Notes under the pieces: generated by a model
Seen by the model: only the letters and a program-made list of their open reading frames with translations
Told to the model about the DNA's origin: nothing
Databases searched by the model: none
Made by a program: the position numbers and the translations under genes
From: Halosimplex aquaticum
GTDB taxonomy: Archaea > Halobacteriota > Halobacteria > Halobacteriales > Haloarculaceae
NCBI RefSeq assembly: GCF_028747785.1
Contig: NZ_CP118158.1
Location: 4,216,001-4,280,000 of the forward strand
Length of the DNA stretch: 64,000 bases
Direction: 5' to 3'
Part shown: positions 8,388-18,589 of the stretch, in pieces
Numbering within the stretch: the first letter of the stretch is position 1
How the letters are laid out: the number at the start of each line of letters is the position of its first letter

Positions 8388-8936
8388 ATGAGTGACGATC
8401 TGACAGCGACGCTGCACACGTCGAAGGGCGACATCGAGGTCCGACTGTTCGAGGACAAGGTACCGAACACCGTCGAAGCGTTCGTCGACCACGCGACCGA
8501 GTCCGACTACGAGGAGGCTGAGATCGGCCCCGGCGAGGGCGCCTGGGAGGACCCCGAGAGCGGCGAGAAGCGCGTCGATCCGCTGTACGAGGACGTCGAG
8601 TTCCACCGCGTCATCGAGGACTTCATGCTCCAGGTCGGCGACCCGACGGGGACGGGCCGCGGCGGTCCGGGCTACACCTTCGACGACGAGTTCCACGATG
8701 ATCTGCGCCACGACGAGCCGGGCAAGCTCTCGATGGCAAACCGCGGCCCCGACACGAACGGCTCGCAGTTCTTCATCACCCTCGACGCACAGCCCCACCT
8801 CGACGACAAACACGCCGTCTTCGGCGAGGTCGTCGACGGCATGGACGTGGTCGAGGAGATCGGTTCGGTCGAGACCGACCCGAGCGATCGACCGATCGAC
8901 ACTATCGTGTTAGAATCAGTCGATATCCACCGGTAA
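8388..8936 (+). CDS. Peptidyl-prolyl cis-trans isomerase, cyclophilin type
   Basis: 182 residues, cytoplasmic (no signal). Cyclophilin hallmarks are in order: '[19 protein letters not shown]' near the N-terminus, '[19 protein letters not shown]' with the catalytic Arg, '[20 protein letters not shown]' and 'GMDVVEEI'. It catalyses proline isomerisation during protein folding. An acidic insert of about 25 residues (about 39-66) between the first strand region and the FHR motif is seen in haloarchaeal members. Single gene with its own promoter. Confidence 0.95.
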   Translation: MSDDLTATLHTSKGDIEVRLFEDKVPNTVEAFVDHATESDYEEAEIGPGEGAWEDPESGEKRVDPLYEDVEFHRVIEDFMLQVGDPTGTGRGGPGYTFDDEFHDDLRHDEPGKLSMANRGPDTNGSQFFITLDAQPHLDDKHAVFGEVVDGMDVVEEIGSVETDPSDRPIDTIVLESVDIHR

Positions 8937-9122
8937 TACCCGCTGTTCTTCCGAGGGCTCCCGATACGCTTTTACTTTCTTGAGCCGATAGAAGGTGTGG
9001 ACTGATCCCTTCCAGCCCTCTCATTCCCTGTTATAATACTACGGGTAGGAATATAATTTAAGATAATTTTCGATCGGCGTGGTCATGCGATTTGCGAAGA
9101 AACCTGCGGCAAGTTCCACCGC

Positions 9123-9130
9123 AATTTAAG
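9123..9130 (+). promoter_or_regulatory. TATA box of the peptide ABC operon
   Basis: 'AATTTAAG' about 28 bases before ATG 9155, within a 218-base AT-rich intergenic region (8937-9154) that otherwise holds no recognisable gene. Likely the promoter of the whole SBP-permease-ATPase operon. Confidence 0.55.
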
Positions 9131-9154
9131 TAGTATGATCGGCTATGGCACAGT

Positions 9155-11104
9155 ATGCCTCGCGATACCGACGATTCGGACACCAGCCGACGACGATTCC
9201 TAAAAGCGACCGGCACCGCAACCCTGACGTCCGCCATCGCTGGGTGTGGATCCAACGGGGGAGGAACGGACACGCCCGGCGGGGACGGGGGCGACACGCC
9301 GGACGGCGACGGAGGTGGGGGCGGCACGGACACGGGCACGGACGGCAGCCCGATCACCGTAAACGGCTATCCGTACGGGATCGGCGAAGCGAAGGTCGGG
9401 GAAGCGAAGCGGGTGATGGAGGAGGCCGGCTACGGACCGGACAACCGCTATACGCTGGACTGGCTGCAGTACACCAGCCCGACGTGGTCGGAGATGGCGA
9501 GCACGATCGCGTCCCGACTGGAGGCGGCCTACATCGACATGAACCAGAGCGAAGCGGCGTTCTCGCCGCTGCTGGAGACCACCCGGAACGGCAACCACGA
9601 AGCGTACACGCTCGGGTGGGTCGCCGACTACCCCGGCCCGCAGAACTTCGTCCAGCTGCTCGACCCGCCGAACACGGTGTACACCGACAACCCGTCGGCG
9701 AACGGCGCGCGTCTGTTCTGGACCGAGGACGCCAACGCGGACCCCGAGGTCCGCCAGTTCATGGTGGACCAGTACAAGCGGATCGAGAACAACCCGGCCG
9801 ACACCGAGGAGGCCGCCAAGATCCGCGGCGAAGCGGCGGTGAACATGGAAGAGGGGATGTGGCAGGAGGCGGCGCTGATCCCGATCTTCCAGTCGGTCAC
9901 CGAGGGCATGTGGTACGACTACGTCGACTACAACCCGCCGGGATCGATGGAGCCCTCGCGGGCGAAGGCGAACAACTCGGTCGCCGGGATCGAGGGCAAG
10001 AGCCGCCTCTCGACGCTGTCGGGCACGTTCAGCAGCCTCGACCCGATCGCCTCCGGGAACACGGAGAGCGGCGGGAAGATCATGGACATGTTCGACGCCC
10101 TGACCAACTACCGGAACGGGACGACCGAGATCGAGAACCTGCTGGCGAAGGAGTACGAGGTCAGCGACGACTTCACGACCTACACGTTCACCCTGAAAGA
10201 GGGCGCGACCTTCCACGACGGCTCGGAAGTGACCGCGCAGGACTTCGTCTACTCCATCAAGCGCCTGATGGCGTCCCCGAACTCGACGAACTCCAAGTTC
10301 CCGCTCAGCGTCCTGGGCATCGAGCACGAGACGGAGACCGTCGAGGTGACCGACGACGAGGGGAACACGGTGACCGCGACCGACACCGGCGAACCGAAGA
10401 CGACCGAGCGGGTCGTCCCCGACTCCATCGGCGTCGAGGCGACCGGCGACTACGAGCTGAAGATCTCCCTCGAGAAGCCGTTCGCCTTCTCGCTGTCGGT
10501 GCTCGCGTACTCCGCCTTCTCCGCGGTGCCGGAGGGCATCGTCGGCGACATCGAGGGCTACGAGGGCGAGATGACGTTCGAGGAGTTCTCCTCGAACCCG
10601 GTCGGCGCCGGCCCCTTCCAGTTCGTCAAGTGGGAGTCCGGCAACGGCGGCGAGATCGTCATGGACACCTACCAGGACTACCACGGCGAGGTGGCCAACT
10701 TCGACGGCATCGACGCGTCGATCCTCAAGGACCCCCAGGCGCGGTACAACCGCTTCCTCAACAAGAACGCCGACATCGGCGGCGTCCCGACCTCGCAGTA
10801 CCAGGCCGACGCCGTGACGATCGACAAGACCGACGACCTCGGCCGCGAACTCGGCACCTACGACCTCGAAAACGGGGAGACCGTCAACCTCGCGAAGGTC
10901 CCCGAGATCGGTACCTACTACATCGGGTTCAACATGCAAGCGGTCCCGAAGCCGGTCCGGCAGGCGATGGCGTACGTCATCAACCAGCCCGAGTTCATGA
11001 AGCAGGTGTTCAAAGACCGCTTCGAGCCGGCCTACCACCTCACGCCGCCCCAGATCTTCCCCGGCGGCATCGAGGCGTACGACCAGCACTACAAGCCAGA
11101 GTAA
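9155..11104 (+). CDS. Peptide-type ABC substrate-binding lipoprotein, circularly permuted
   Basis: 649 residues. 'TSRRRFLKATG' and lipobox Cys31 give Tat export and a lipid anchor; a Gly/Asp/Thr linker runs to about 65. The body is a family-5 (DppA/OppA) binding protein, but its halves are swapped. Residues 66-280 are the normally C-terminal part ('YPYGIGEAKVGEAKRVMEEA', 'GNHEAYTLGWVADYPGPQNF'). Residues 281-649 are the normally N-terminal part ('SRLSTLSGTFSSLDPIAS', 'YTFTLKEGATFHDGSEVTAQ', 'NPVGAGPFQFVKWESG', 'PVRQAMAYVINQPEFMKQVF'). The protein ends at 'FPGGIEAYDQHYKPE', which in relatives is directly followed by the 'YPYGIGEA' block. Both halves look intact and in frame. It heads the transporter operon and should deliver peptides or similar ligands. 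Confidence 0.9.
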   Translation: MPRDTDDSDTSRRRFLKATGTATLTSAIAGCGSNGGGTDTPGGDGGDTPDGDGGGGGTDTGTDGSPITVNGYPYGIGEAKVGEAKRVMEEAGYGPDNRYTLDWLQYTSPTWSEMASTIASRLEAAYIDMNQSEAAFSPLLETTRNGNHEAYTLGWVADYPGPQNFVQLLDPPNTVYTDNPSANGARLFWTEDANADPEVRQFMVDQYKRIENNPADTEEAAKIRGEAAVNMEEGMWQEAALIPIFQSVTEGMWYDYVDYNPPGSMEPSRAKANNSVAGIEGKSRLSTLSGTFSSLDPIASGNTESGGKIMDMFDALTNYRNGTTEIENLLAKEYEVSDDFTTYTFTLKEGATFHDGSEVTAQDFVYSIKRLMASPNSTNSKFPLSVLGIEHETETVEVTDDEGNTVTATDTGEPKTTERVVPDSIGVEATGDYELKISLEKPFAFSLSVLAYSAFSAVPEGIVGDIEGYEGEMTFEEFSSNPVGAGPFQFVKWESGNGGEIVMDTYQDYHGEVANFDGIDASILKDPQARYNRFLNKNADIGGVPTSQYQADAVTIDKTDDLGRELGTYDLENGETVNLAKVPEIGTYYIGFNMQAVPKPVRQAMAYVINQPEFMKQVFKDRFEPAYHLTPPQIFPGGIEAYDQHYKPE

Positions 11105-11216
11105 CGCCGCTCTCGTAGCACGCGGCGTACTCTGATGACCGATTCACGAAGTCGACGGACGTATTACTCGCCGGGACGCATAGTACGACAATTACCCGAA
11201 TAACGGAGACTACGCC

Positions 11217-12290
11217 ATGAACAAACTCCTGTATCTCGCGAAACGACTCGTCCTCGGGGTGCCGGTGGTGCTGTTCGGCCTTTCGATGACGTTCATCATC
11301 CTCTACCTGTCCCCGTTCGACCCGATGACGGCCATCCTGGGTCGCGACTCCGACCCGCAGACGGCGCGCCAGCTCGCCGTCGCATTGGGGCTCAGGTATC
11401 CGGACGGCACGCCCGTACCGCTGTGGATCCAGTACAAGAACTTCCTCGTCGAAACGATCACGTTCAACTTCGGCGAATCGTGGGTCGTCACGCGCGGCCA
11501 ATCGGTGACTCAGTTGGTGTGGGAACGGATGCCCGCGACGGTGTGGCTCGGCTTCTGGTCGGTGGTTATCGCACTCGTGCTGGGGATCCCGATCGGACTG
11601 TACGCCGGCCTCCGCTCGAACACGTGGGGTGACTACACGGCTTCGTTCGGTGGGATCGTCTGGCGGGCGATGCCGAACTTCTGGCTCGCCGTCATGCTGA
11701 CCGGCCTGCTCTCGGCCGGCGGTCTGCTGTCGTTCTACCGGGGCTTTCTGATACCGACCGACGTGATCGGGACGCCGAACGCGCTGGGCAACATGCTCGG
11801 CAGCTACCAGCTCGTCGAGGGGATATCGATACCGGTCCCGAACCTCTACAACTGGGCCGTCGCGTTCAAGTGGATCCTCCCCGCCGCCCTCGTCCTCGGT
11901 TCGTCCTCGATGGGTAACGAGGTCCGCATCGGGCGGACGGCGGTCCTGGAGAGCATCAACGCGCCGTACATCGACACCGCGAAGGCCAAGGGGCTCTCGA
12001 CGCGGTCGATCATCGGGAAACACGTCGCCCGGAACGCCCTCATCCCGCTGCTGCCGGTCATCATGGGCGAGTTCTATCTGCTCATCGGTGGGTCGCTACT
12101 CGTCGAGCTCGTCTTCGGTATCCGGGGGATGGGCAACCTCTTCCTCTCGGCGATCTTCGCCTCGGACATCCCCATCATCGGCGCGTTGACCTACGTGTTC
12201 ATCCTGATACTCGTCTTCTTCAACATCGCACAGGACATCGCGTACACGTACATCGACCCGCGGATCACTCTCGACGGGGCGGGTGAGTGA
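11217..12290 (+). CDS. ABC permease, DppB/OppB type
   Basis: 357 residues with about six membrane helices. 'RLVLGVPVVLFGLSMTFIIL' is the first helix; 'YIDTAKAKGLSTRSIIGKHV' followed by 'ARNALIPLLPV' is the EAA loop that contacts the ATPase; 'IGGSLLVELVFGIRGMGNLF' is the family C-terminal signature. It forms one half of the membrane channel with the next gene. It lies 112 bases downstream of the binding protein, and its stop overlaps the next gene's possible GTG start. Typical length for the family. Confidence 0.93.
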   Translation: MNKLLYLAKRLVLGVPVVLFGLSMTFIILYLSPFDPMTAILGRDSDPQTARQLAVALGLRYPDGTPVPLWIQYKNFLVETITFNFGESWVVTRGQSVTQLVWERMPATVWLGFWSVVIALVLGIPIGLYAGLRSNTWGDYTASFGGIVWRAMPNFWLAVMLTGLLSAGGLLSFYRGFLIPTDVIGTPNALGNMLGSYQLVEGISIPVPNLYNWAVAFKWILPAALVLGSSSMGNEVRIGRTAVLESINAPYIDTAKAKGLSTRSIIGKHVARNALIPLLPVIMGEFYLLIGGSLLVELVFGIRGMGNLFLSAIFASDIPIIGALTYVFILILVFFNIAQDIAYTYIDPRITLDGAGE

Positions 12291-12292
12291 CC

Positions 12293-13836
12293 ATGTGTGC
12301 GACCGTCACCGACACGGCACGCCAACGCGACGTGCGCGACGACTCGACGCTGCGCGAGCGGATCGCCGCGAACCCGAAGCCCGCGGCGACGTGGGCCGCG
12401 GTCGCGCTCGGCCTGATAGCCGTGGAGTTCGGCGCGCTGCTCGCGGGCATCATCCTCGTGCTCGACTCGGCGCTCATCGGGACGACGGCGCTCGTCGAGG
12501 TGTTCGTCGGCGTCTTCTCGCCGGCCGCCTCGGAGACCGTCCTCGGGTTCCAGCAGTCGGCCACAGCGTTCCTCGACGGCCTGCGGAGCGCCGCCAACAG
12601 TATCCCGACGCTGCTCTCGCGGGAGACGATCCCCAACCAGGGGTACAAGACCGGCCCGAACGGTCCCTGGGAGAACACCTTCCTCGGGCTCGAACCCGCG
12701 GTCGCGTGGGCGATCCGCGCGACGCTGGTCTACGTCTACGCGTTCGTGCTCGCCTACTGGGCGTTCCGCGGCTGGCGCGTCTACCGCGACCACTACCGCA
12801 ACGCCGACTGGACGCCCCGCGACGACGTCGTCGACCGACTCCGGGGCCACCGCTGGGCGCAGTTCGGCATCGTGGTCGTCCTGGTGTTCGCGACGATGGC
12901 GCTTTTCGCCCCCTCGCTGGGGCCGACGACCGTCGAGCAGAACATCGAGTCGCCGTACAGCCACGAGATACAGTACTTCGACGCCGAGAGCGGCGAGGTC
13001 CAGACGGCCCTCGCCGGCGACGCGAACTTCAACTCGAAGTCGAAGGGCAACGGCGACCAGAACGTCGGACCGATGACCTACGACGACTTCGGCAGGTTCC
13101 ACCCGTTCGGCACGCTGACCAACGGGCGAGACCTGTTCACCTTCGCCGTCATGGGCGCACGGGTCTCCCTGACGGTGTCGGCGCTCGCGATGGGTCTGGC
13201 CGGGATCATCGCGATAATCATGTCGCTCGCCTCCGCGTACTACAAGGGGATCGTGGATCTCGCCACCATCCTCGCGGCGGACGGCATCACGTCGATCCCG
13301 CAGTTGCTCCTGCTGTTGATGGTCGCCATGGCGTTCCGGGGGCACTGGCTCGCCGACGTGTTCAACGGGGGGTTCCTGCTCGCGCTGGTGTTCGGCCTCA
13401 CGGGCTGGCCCGGCCTGTGGCGGGCCGTCCGCGGCCCGGCGCTGCAGGTCTCCGAGGAGGAGTGGATCGACGCGGCCGAGAGCTTCGGCCAGCGACCGAG
13501 CGTGACCATGCGAAAACACATGTTACCCTACGTACTCCCGTACCTGCTCATCTACGGGTCGATGGCCGTCGGCGGTATCGTCATCGCGCTCTCGGCGCTC
13601 TCGTTCATCGGGGGCGGCCTCGGCATCAATCCCCCGACCCCCGCCTGGGGCCGCGCGATCGAGATGGGGCGCAACTACGTGTCCACGCAGTCGTGGCACA
13701 TCGCGCTCATCCCCGGGATGCTCATCGTGATCCTCGTCACCGGGCTCAACGCGTTCGGTGACGGCATCCGGGACGCGATCGACCCCGAGAGCGAGGGCGG
13801 CGCTGAAGAGGAAGCGGCCGCAGGGGGGACGGCGGG

Positions 13837-13840
<4 letters not shown>
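12293..13840 (+). CDS. ABC permease, DppC/OppC type, N-terminally extended
   Basis: 515 residues from ATG 12293 (GTG 12287 overlapping the upstream stop is the alternative). The C-terminal 300 residues are a normal DppC: 'GARVSLTVSALAMGLAGIIA', EAA loop 'WIDAAESFGQRPSVTMRKHM', and 'LSALSFIGGGLGINPPTPAW' followed by 'GRAIEMG'. The first 200 residues are extra. They contain a membrane helix ('TWAAVALGLIAVEFGALLAG'), a long exoplasmic stretch and a second helix ('YVYAFVLAYWAFRGWRVY'). DppC proteins are usually near 300 residues, so this is a clear extension. It overlaps dppD by ATGA. Confidence 0.92.
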
Positions 13841-14990
<1,150 letters not shown>

Positions 14991-14994
<4 letters not shown>

Positions 14995-16331
14995 GCGAGA
15001 TGACTCAGCAACGAGGGCGTTCGGACCCCGCGGTGACGGGCGAGACGCTCGTCGAGGTGAAAGAGCTGAAGAAGTACTACGGCGGCCAGGGCCTGCTCGC
15101 GGATCCGCCGGTCAAGGCAGTCGACGGCGTGAGCTTCACCATCCAGCGCGGCGAGACGCTGGGGCTGGTCGGCGAGTCGGGCTGCGGCAAGACGACGCTC
15201 GGCCGGACGCTGGTCCAGCTCGAGAACGCCACCGAAGGGAGCGTCGAGTTCGACGGCACGGACATCACCGAGCTGTCGGGCAAACGGCTCAAAGAGTGGC
15301 GGCGCAACGCACAGATCGTCTTCCAGGACCCCGAGTCCAGCCTCAACGACCGGATGACCATCGGCGAGATCGTCCGCGAGCCGCTGGACGTCCACGAGGT
15401 GGGCAGTCCGCGCGAGCGTCGAGAGAAGGTCAAAGATCTGCTGGCGCAGGTCGGACTCCAGCCGGAGCACTACTACCGCTACCCTCACCAGTTCTCCGGC
15501 GGCCAGCGCCAGCGCATCGGCATCGCTCGCGCGCTCGCGCTCGAACCGGAGTTCGTCGTCCTCGACGAGCCCGTCTCCGCGCTTGACACCTCGGTGCAGG
15601 CGAAGATCCTCAACCTGCTGGAGGACCTGCAGGACGAGTACGACCTGACGTACCTCTTCATCGCGCACGACCTCTCGGCGGTCCGGCACATCTGCGACCG
15701 GGTCGCGGTGATGTACCTCGGGAAGATCATGGAACTGGGGCTGACCGAGGAGCTGTACACGGACCCGGCGAACCCCTACACTCACTCGCTGCTGTCGGCG
15801 ATCCCGGTGCCCGACCCGACGGTCGACAGGGAACGGATCACGCTCCCGGGGACGCCGCCCAGCCCGCGGGACCCCCCGACAGGGTGTCAGTTCACGACGC
15901 GGTGCCCGGCCAAGATCCGTCCCGACGACTATCAGGATCTGGATCCGGACACCTGGATCGCGATCGAGCAGTTCCGCGAGGTGATCCGCGAGCGAAGCCG
16001 GATCGACCTCAGCGTCCGCAACCGGATCCGCCGTCAGATGGGGCGGTTCTCCCGGTTCGACGACATCGACGAGGCGGTCCGGGACCTGTTCGACGACGAC
16101 GTCTCCGACGAGGTGATGGACCACATCGAGCAGGCCGCGGAGCACGTCAAAGCGGGCTATCCGACCCGGGCCCGCGAGTACATGGGCGAGCAGTTCGACA
16201 GCGTGTGCGACACGACCAGGCCGGAGCTGTACCCCGTCAGCGACACGAACCGGCTGAGCTACTGTCACCGCCACGCCGAGGAGTACGACGGCGTCGACGC
16301 GACCATCAGCCGCCGGTCGCATGGCGAGTAA
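14991..16331 (+). CDS. ABC ATPase, DppF/OppF type
   Basis: 446 residues. Walker A 'GESGCGKT', signature 'FSGGQRQRIGIARAL', Walker B 'FVVLDEPVSALDT', H-loop 'FIAHDLS', and the OppF-type 'PSPRDPPTGCQFTTRCP' segment. The C-terminal 130 residues go beyond the bacterial length: a charged helical region ('RIDLSVRNRIRRQMGRFSR') ends with conserved Cys/His ('LSYCHRHAEEYDG'). This is seen in haloarchaeal DppF proteins and its role is unknown. It pairs with the upstream ATPase, and its 3' end overlaps the start of the small membrane gene by 11 bases. Confidence 0.94.
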
Positions 16332-16713
16332 CCGGCTCCGATTCGCCGAGTTCGCCCTCTGGGTCCTCGCCGTGAGCGCGGCCGTCTCGGCGGCCGCCAT
16401 CGCCGTCGGGTACCTCGTCGGCGGGACGCTCGTCACCTCGAAGTACGCCGTCTTCCTCGTCGGCATCCTCCTGTTCGGCATCGGGAGCCTGGGCATCCAG
16501 CCGACGCCCTCGTACAAGGACGAGAAGCGGGTCTCGCTGGAGTCGACCCACGAGCACGGCTTCGAGGCGCGCATCCAGGAGATCCCACCGTTGCGCGGCG
16601 AGCACGTCCCCTTCGACCAGCGGGTGGGTCGGAACAAGAAGGTGTTCGCCGCGAGCCTGCTCGTCCTCGGCGTCTCGCTGGTCATGGAGTTCTGGCTGGG
16701 GATCCGGGTGTGA
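16321..16713 (+). CDS. Small membrane protein at end of ABC operon (DUF7555-like)
   Basis: 130 residues with three predicted helices (about 10-32, 40-58 and 110-126) and a conserved soluble loop 'VSLESTHEHGFEARIQEIPP'. It overlaps the 3' end of the dppF-type gene, so it is translationally coupled to the transporter. It resembles the haloarchaeal DUF7555 group, an assignment from memory that I hold loosely. No catalytic motif. It could be an accessory membrane component of the transporter or a passenger of the operon. Confidence 0.7.
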   Translation: MASNRLRFAEFALWVLAVSAAVSAAAIAVGYLVGGTLVTSKYAVFLVGILLFGIGSLGIQPTPSYKDEKRVSLESTHEHGFEARIQEIPPLRGEHVPFDQRVGRNKKVFAASLLVLGVSLVMEFWLGIRV

Positions 16714-16764
16714 GCCGGCGGCAGGCCTCACGCGCGTTCCGGCCGATGTCCCCACGCCACCACC

Positions 16765-16771
16765 CTTTACT
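16765..16771 (+). promoter_or_regulatory. TATA box for the DUF7529-like gene
   Basis: 'CTTTACT' centred 27 bases before ATG 16795; leaderless spacing. Confidence 0.45.
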
Positions 16772-16794
16772 GTCCGAACCGCGTTACCCCAGAC

Positions 16795-17346
16795 ATGCCC
16801 CACCAGAGTGACGGACCCGGCGGGCCCGACGAGCGAGAGGTCGTCGCCCAGCACAGCGAGGAGATAAAGAGCAACTGGGAGCGGACGCTCCACGACATGC
16901 AGGCGATGGCGGACGACCGGGAGTCGAAGGGCTACGCGACGCTGACCGTCCCGGCCGGCGACACGACGACGCTCACGCCGGACATGGGCGAAGACGACTC
17001 CTGGGGCCTCTCGCACGTCGTCCCCGACAACTACGCCGACGACTTCGAGGCGCTCTACGAGGAGTCGGCCTTCGAGGAGTCGGCCGTCTACCAGCTGGAG
17101 AGCGGCGGATTCGTCTTCGTCGTGACGGAACTGATCAACCCGACCGACGAGGTCGTCATCTTCGTCGCGGGGTCGTACGACATGCGCTTCGCCGGCGGGC
17201 TGGTCCGCACCGCGATGGACCGCGAGGAGATGTACACGCACGTCAAGACGCTCGATCACACCCATCTCGGCACGTTCCACCACGACGACCCGTCGGACTT
17301 CTTCCCCGACCCCGAGGTCTTCTACGCCTACGACGTGACGAGCTGA
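16795..17346 (+). CDS. Haloarchaeal conserved protein, DUF7529-like
   Basis: 183 residues, soluble, acidic. The segments 'EEIKSNWERTLHDMQAMADD', 'HVVPDNYADDFEALYEE' and 'HTHLGTFHHDDPSDFFPDPE' correspond to a haloarchaea-restricted family (DUF7529 as I recall). No enzyme motif; the C-terminal His/Asp cluster (HTHLGTFHHDDP) could bind metal, but this is speculation. It has its own promoter and is not in an operon with the ABC genes. Function unknown. Confidence 0.75.
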   Translation: MPHQSDGPGGPDEREVVAQHSEEIKSNWERTLHDMQAMADDRESKGYATLTVPAGDTTTLTPDMGEDDSWGLSHVVPDNYADDFEALYEESAFEESAVYQLESGGFVFVVTELINPTDEVVIFVAGSYDMRFAGGLVRTAMDREEMYTHVKTLDHTHLGTFHHDDPSDFFPDPEVFYAYDVTS

Positions 17347-17504
17347 GCCGGGCTTCCGACCCGCCGGCCGCGGCGGACGAACCGCGACCGGTCGAGTCCC
17401 GCTCGTTTGTGAACGAATCTCCTGAAACAGAGTTCAGTAAACGCGCCTACAGAAATGTATTTCAGATTATAACTAAGGGGAACGGGGTCGTAGTGATAGA
17501 TGTA

Positions 17505-17777
17505 ATGCGACGGAACCACTCCTCGGCCGCACGTGCCGAGCTCCCCACCGAGTACAGTCTGGCGCGGACGCTGCTCGCGTCGCTCGCGGTCTCCCTGGCG
17601 GTCGTCGTCGGTGCGCTGGCGGTCATGTACCCCGCGCTCTCGGCTTCACTGGTCGCTCTCAGCGCGATCTCGTGGGCGCTCACCGCCCTCGTTCTGCGCG
17701 TTCGCCTGCAGCGCCGTCCGGTGCGCCGGATCCTCCTGATCCGGATCCCCTTCACGGACCTCCACGTCGAGGTCTGA
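17505..17777 (+). CDS. Small membrane protein, hypothetical
   Basis: 90 residues from ATG 17505, with two hydrophobic helices ('LLASLAVSLAVVVGALAVMY' and 'ASLVALSAISWALTALVL') and a basic C-terminus ('RLQRRPVRRILLIRI'). A GTG at 17409 is in frame, but that extra stretch is AT-rich, contains a promoter-like 'TTATAACTAA' (17468-17477) and gives non-family-like residues, so I reject it. No recognised family. Located just before the tRNA-Leu gene. Confidence 0.6.
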   Translation: MRRNHSSAARAELPTEYSLARTLLASLAVSLAVVVGALAVMYPALSASLVALSAISWALTALVLRVRLQRRPVRRILLIRIPFTDLHVEV

Positions 17778-17889
17778 ACCCGCCGGCCACGCGCCGTCGA
17801 ACTCCCCCCTCTCTCGGTCGTTGGCTCCACCGGTAGATCCACGACCGGACCGTAACCGCTTTTCCCGCGGAGGATGGACTGGTGAACGC

Positions 17890-17974
17890 GCGAGGGTGGC
17901 TGAGCTAGGCCAAAGGCGGCGGGCTTAAGACCCGCTCCCGAAGGGGTCCAGGGGTTCGAATCCCCTCCCTCGCA
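17890..17974 (+). tRNA. tRNA-Leu (anticodon TAA)
   Basis: 85-base type II tRNA. Acceptor stem GCGAGGG (17890-17896) pairs with CCCTCGC (17967-17973), discriminator A at 17974; CCA is not encoded. The anticodon stem GCGGG/CCCGC encloses loop CTTAAGA, anticodon TAA (Leu, UUA/UUG). There is a long variable arm 'TCCCGAAGGGG' and a T arm AGGGG-TTCGAAT-CCCCT. No intron. Plain housekeeping tRNA; no integrase or att duplicate seen next to it. Confidence 0.95.
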
Positions 17975-18043
17975 CTCTCCGTCAGACTGACGCTCAGTCG
18001 CGACACAACGCCCTTTTGCCGGTCTGTGCCGTATCGCGGGGTA

Positions 18044-18559
18044 ATGACCGACGAGCTACCGGCAGACGCGCGCGAGGCCTTCGAGGGCCACGATGCGTTC
18101 GCGGCGGACGAGGAGGACTACCGGCTGACGACGACGGACTTCGACGCGACGGTGACGGCGAGCGAGCGCGATGACTACGCGACCGACTTCCGCGTGACCG
18201 TCGAAGTGCCGACGCTCGACAGCGCCGTCACGGACGGGGAGGTCGGCGACGCCGTCCAGCGCGGCTGGCTCGACACGATGGAACGCCGGCTGGAGGACGC
18301 GCCGATGGCCACGCGCGCCTCGGTCGACCTCGACGAGTTCGACGTGACCGAGGAGGGCGGGGCCGTCGTCGTGACCTACGAGTTCTCGTTCGGCGACGCC
18401 GACCGGGCTGCGGGTATCGGAAAGACGTTCATCGAGTACGTGGAGGGGACCTACGTCGAGAGCGTCGTGCCGGGGTACGAGTACGGCGAGCCGGTGTCGG
18501 ACCTGCTCGGCGCGGCGGCGACCGGGAGCGACGGCGAGCGCGGCGGGACGCCGCTGTAG
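18044..18559 (+). CDS. Haloarchaeal conserved protein, DUF5813
   Basis: 171 residues from ATG 18044. A box 'CTTTTG' 28 bases upstream supports this start over an in-frame one at 18026. 'DFRVTVEVPTLDSAVTDGEV' and 'AVQRGWLDTMERRLEDA' match the DUF5813 family, small haloarchaeal proteins with an alpha/beta fold and no known function. It converges with cheF (stop-to-stop gap about 30 bases) and is probably unrelated to chemotaxis. Confidence 0.82.
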   Translation: MTDELPADAREAFEGHDAFAADEEDYRLTTTDFDATVTASERDDYATDFRVTVEVPTLDSAVTDGEVGDAVQRGWLDTMERRLEDAPMATRASVDLDEFDVTEEGGAVVVTYEFSFGDADRAAGIGKTFIEYVEGTYVESVVPGYEYGEPVSDLLGAAATGSDGERGGTPL

Positions 18560-18589
18560 CTGCCGGCTGCTAACCTGCCGCAGGAGTGG

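Noticed and set aside
17409..17504. GTG start for the small membrane protein before tRNA-Leu
   Set aside because: AT-rich, promoter-like and atypical in composition; ATG 17505 fits better.
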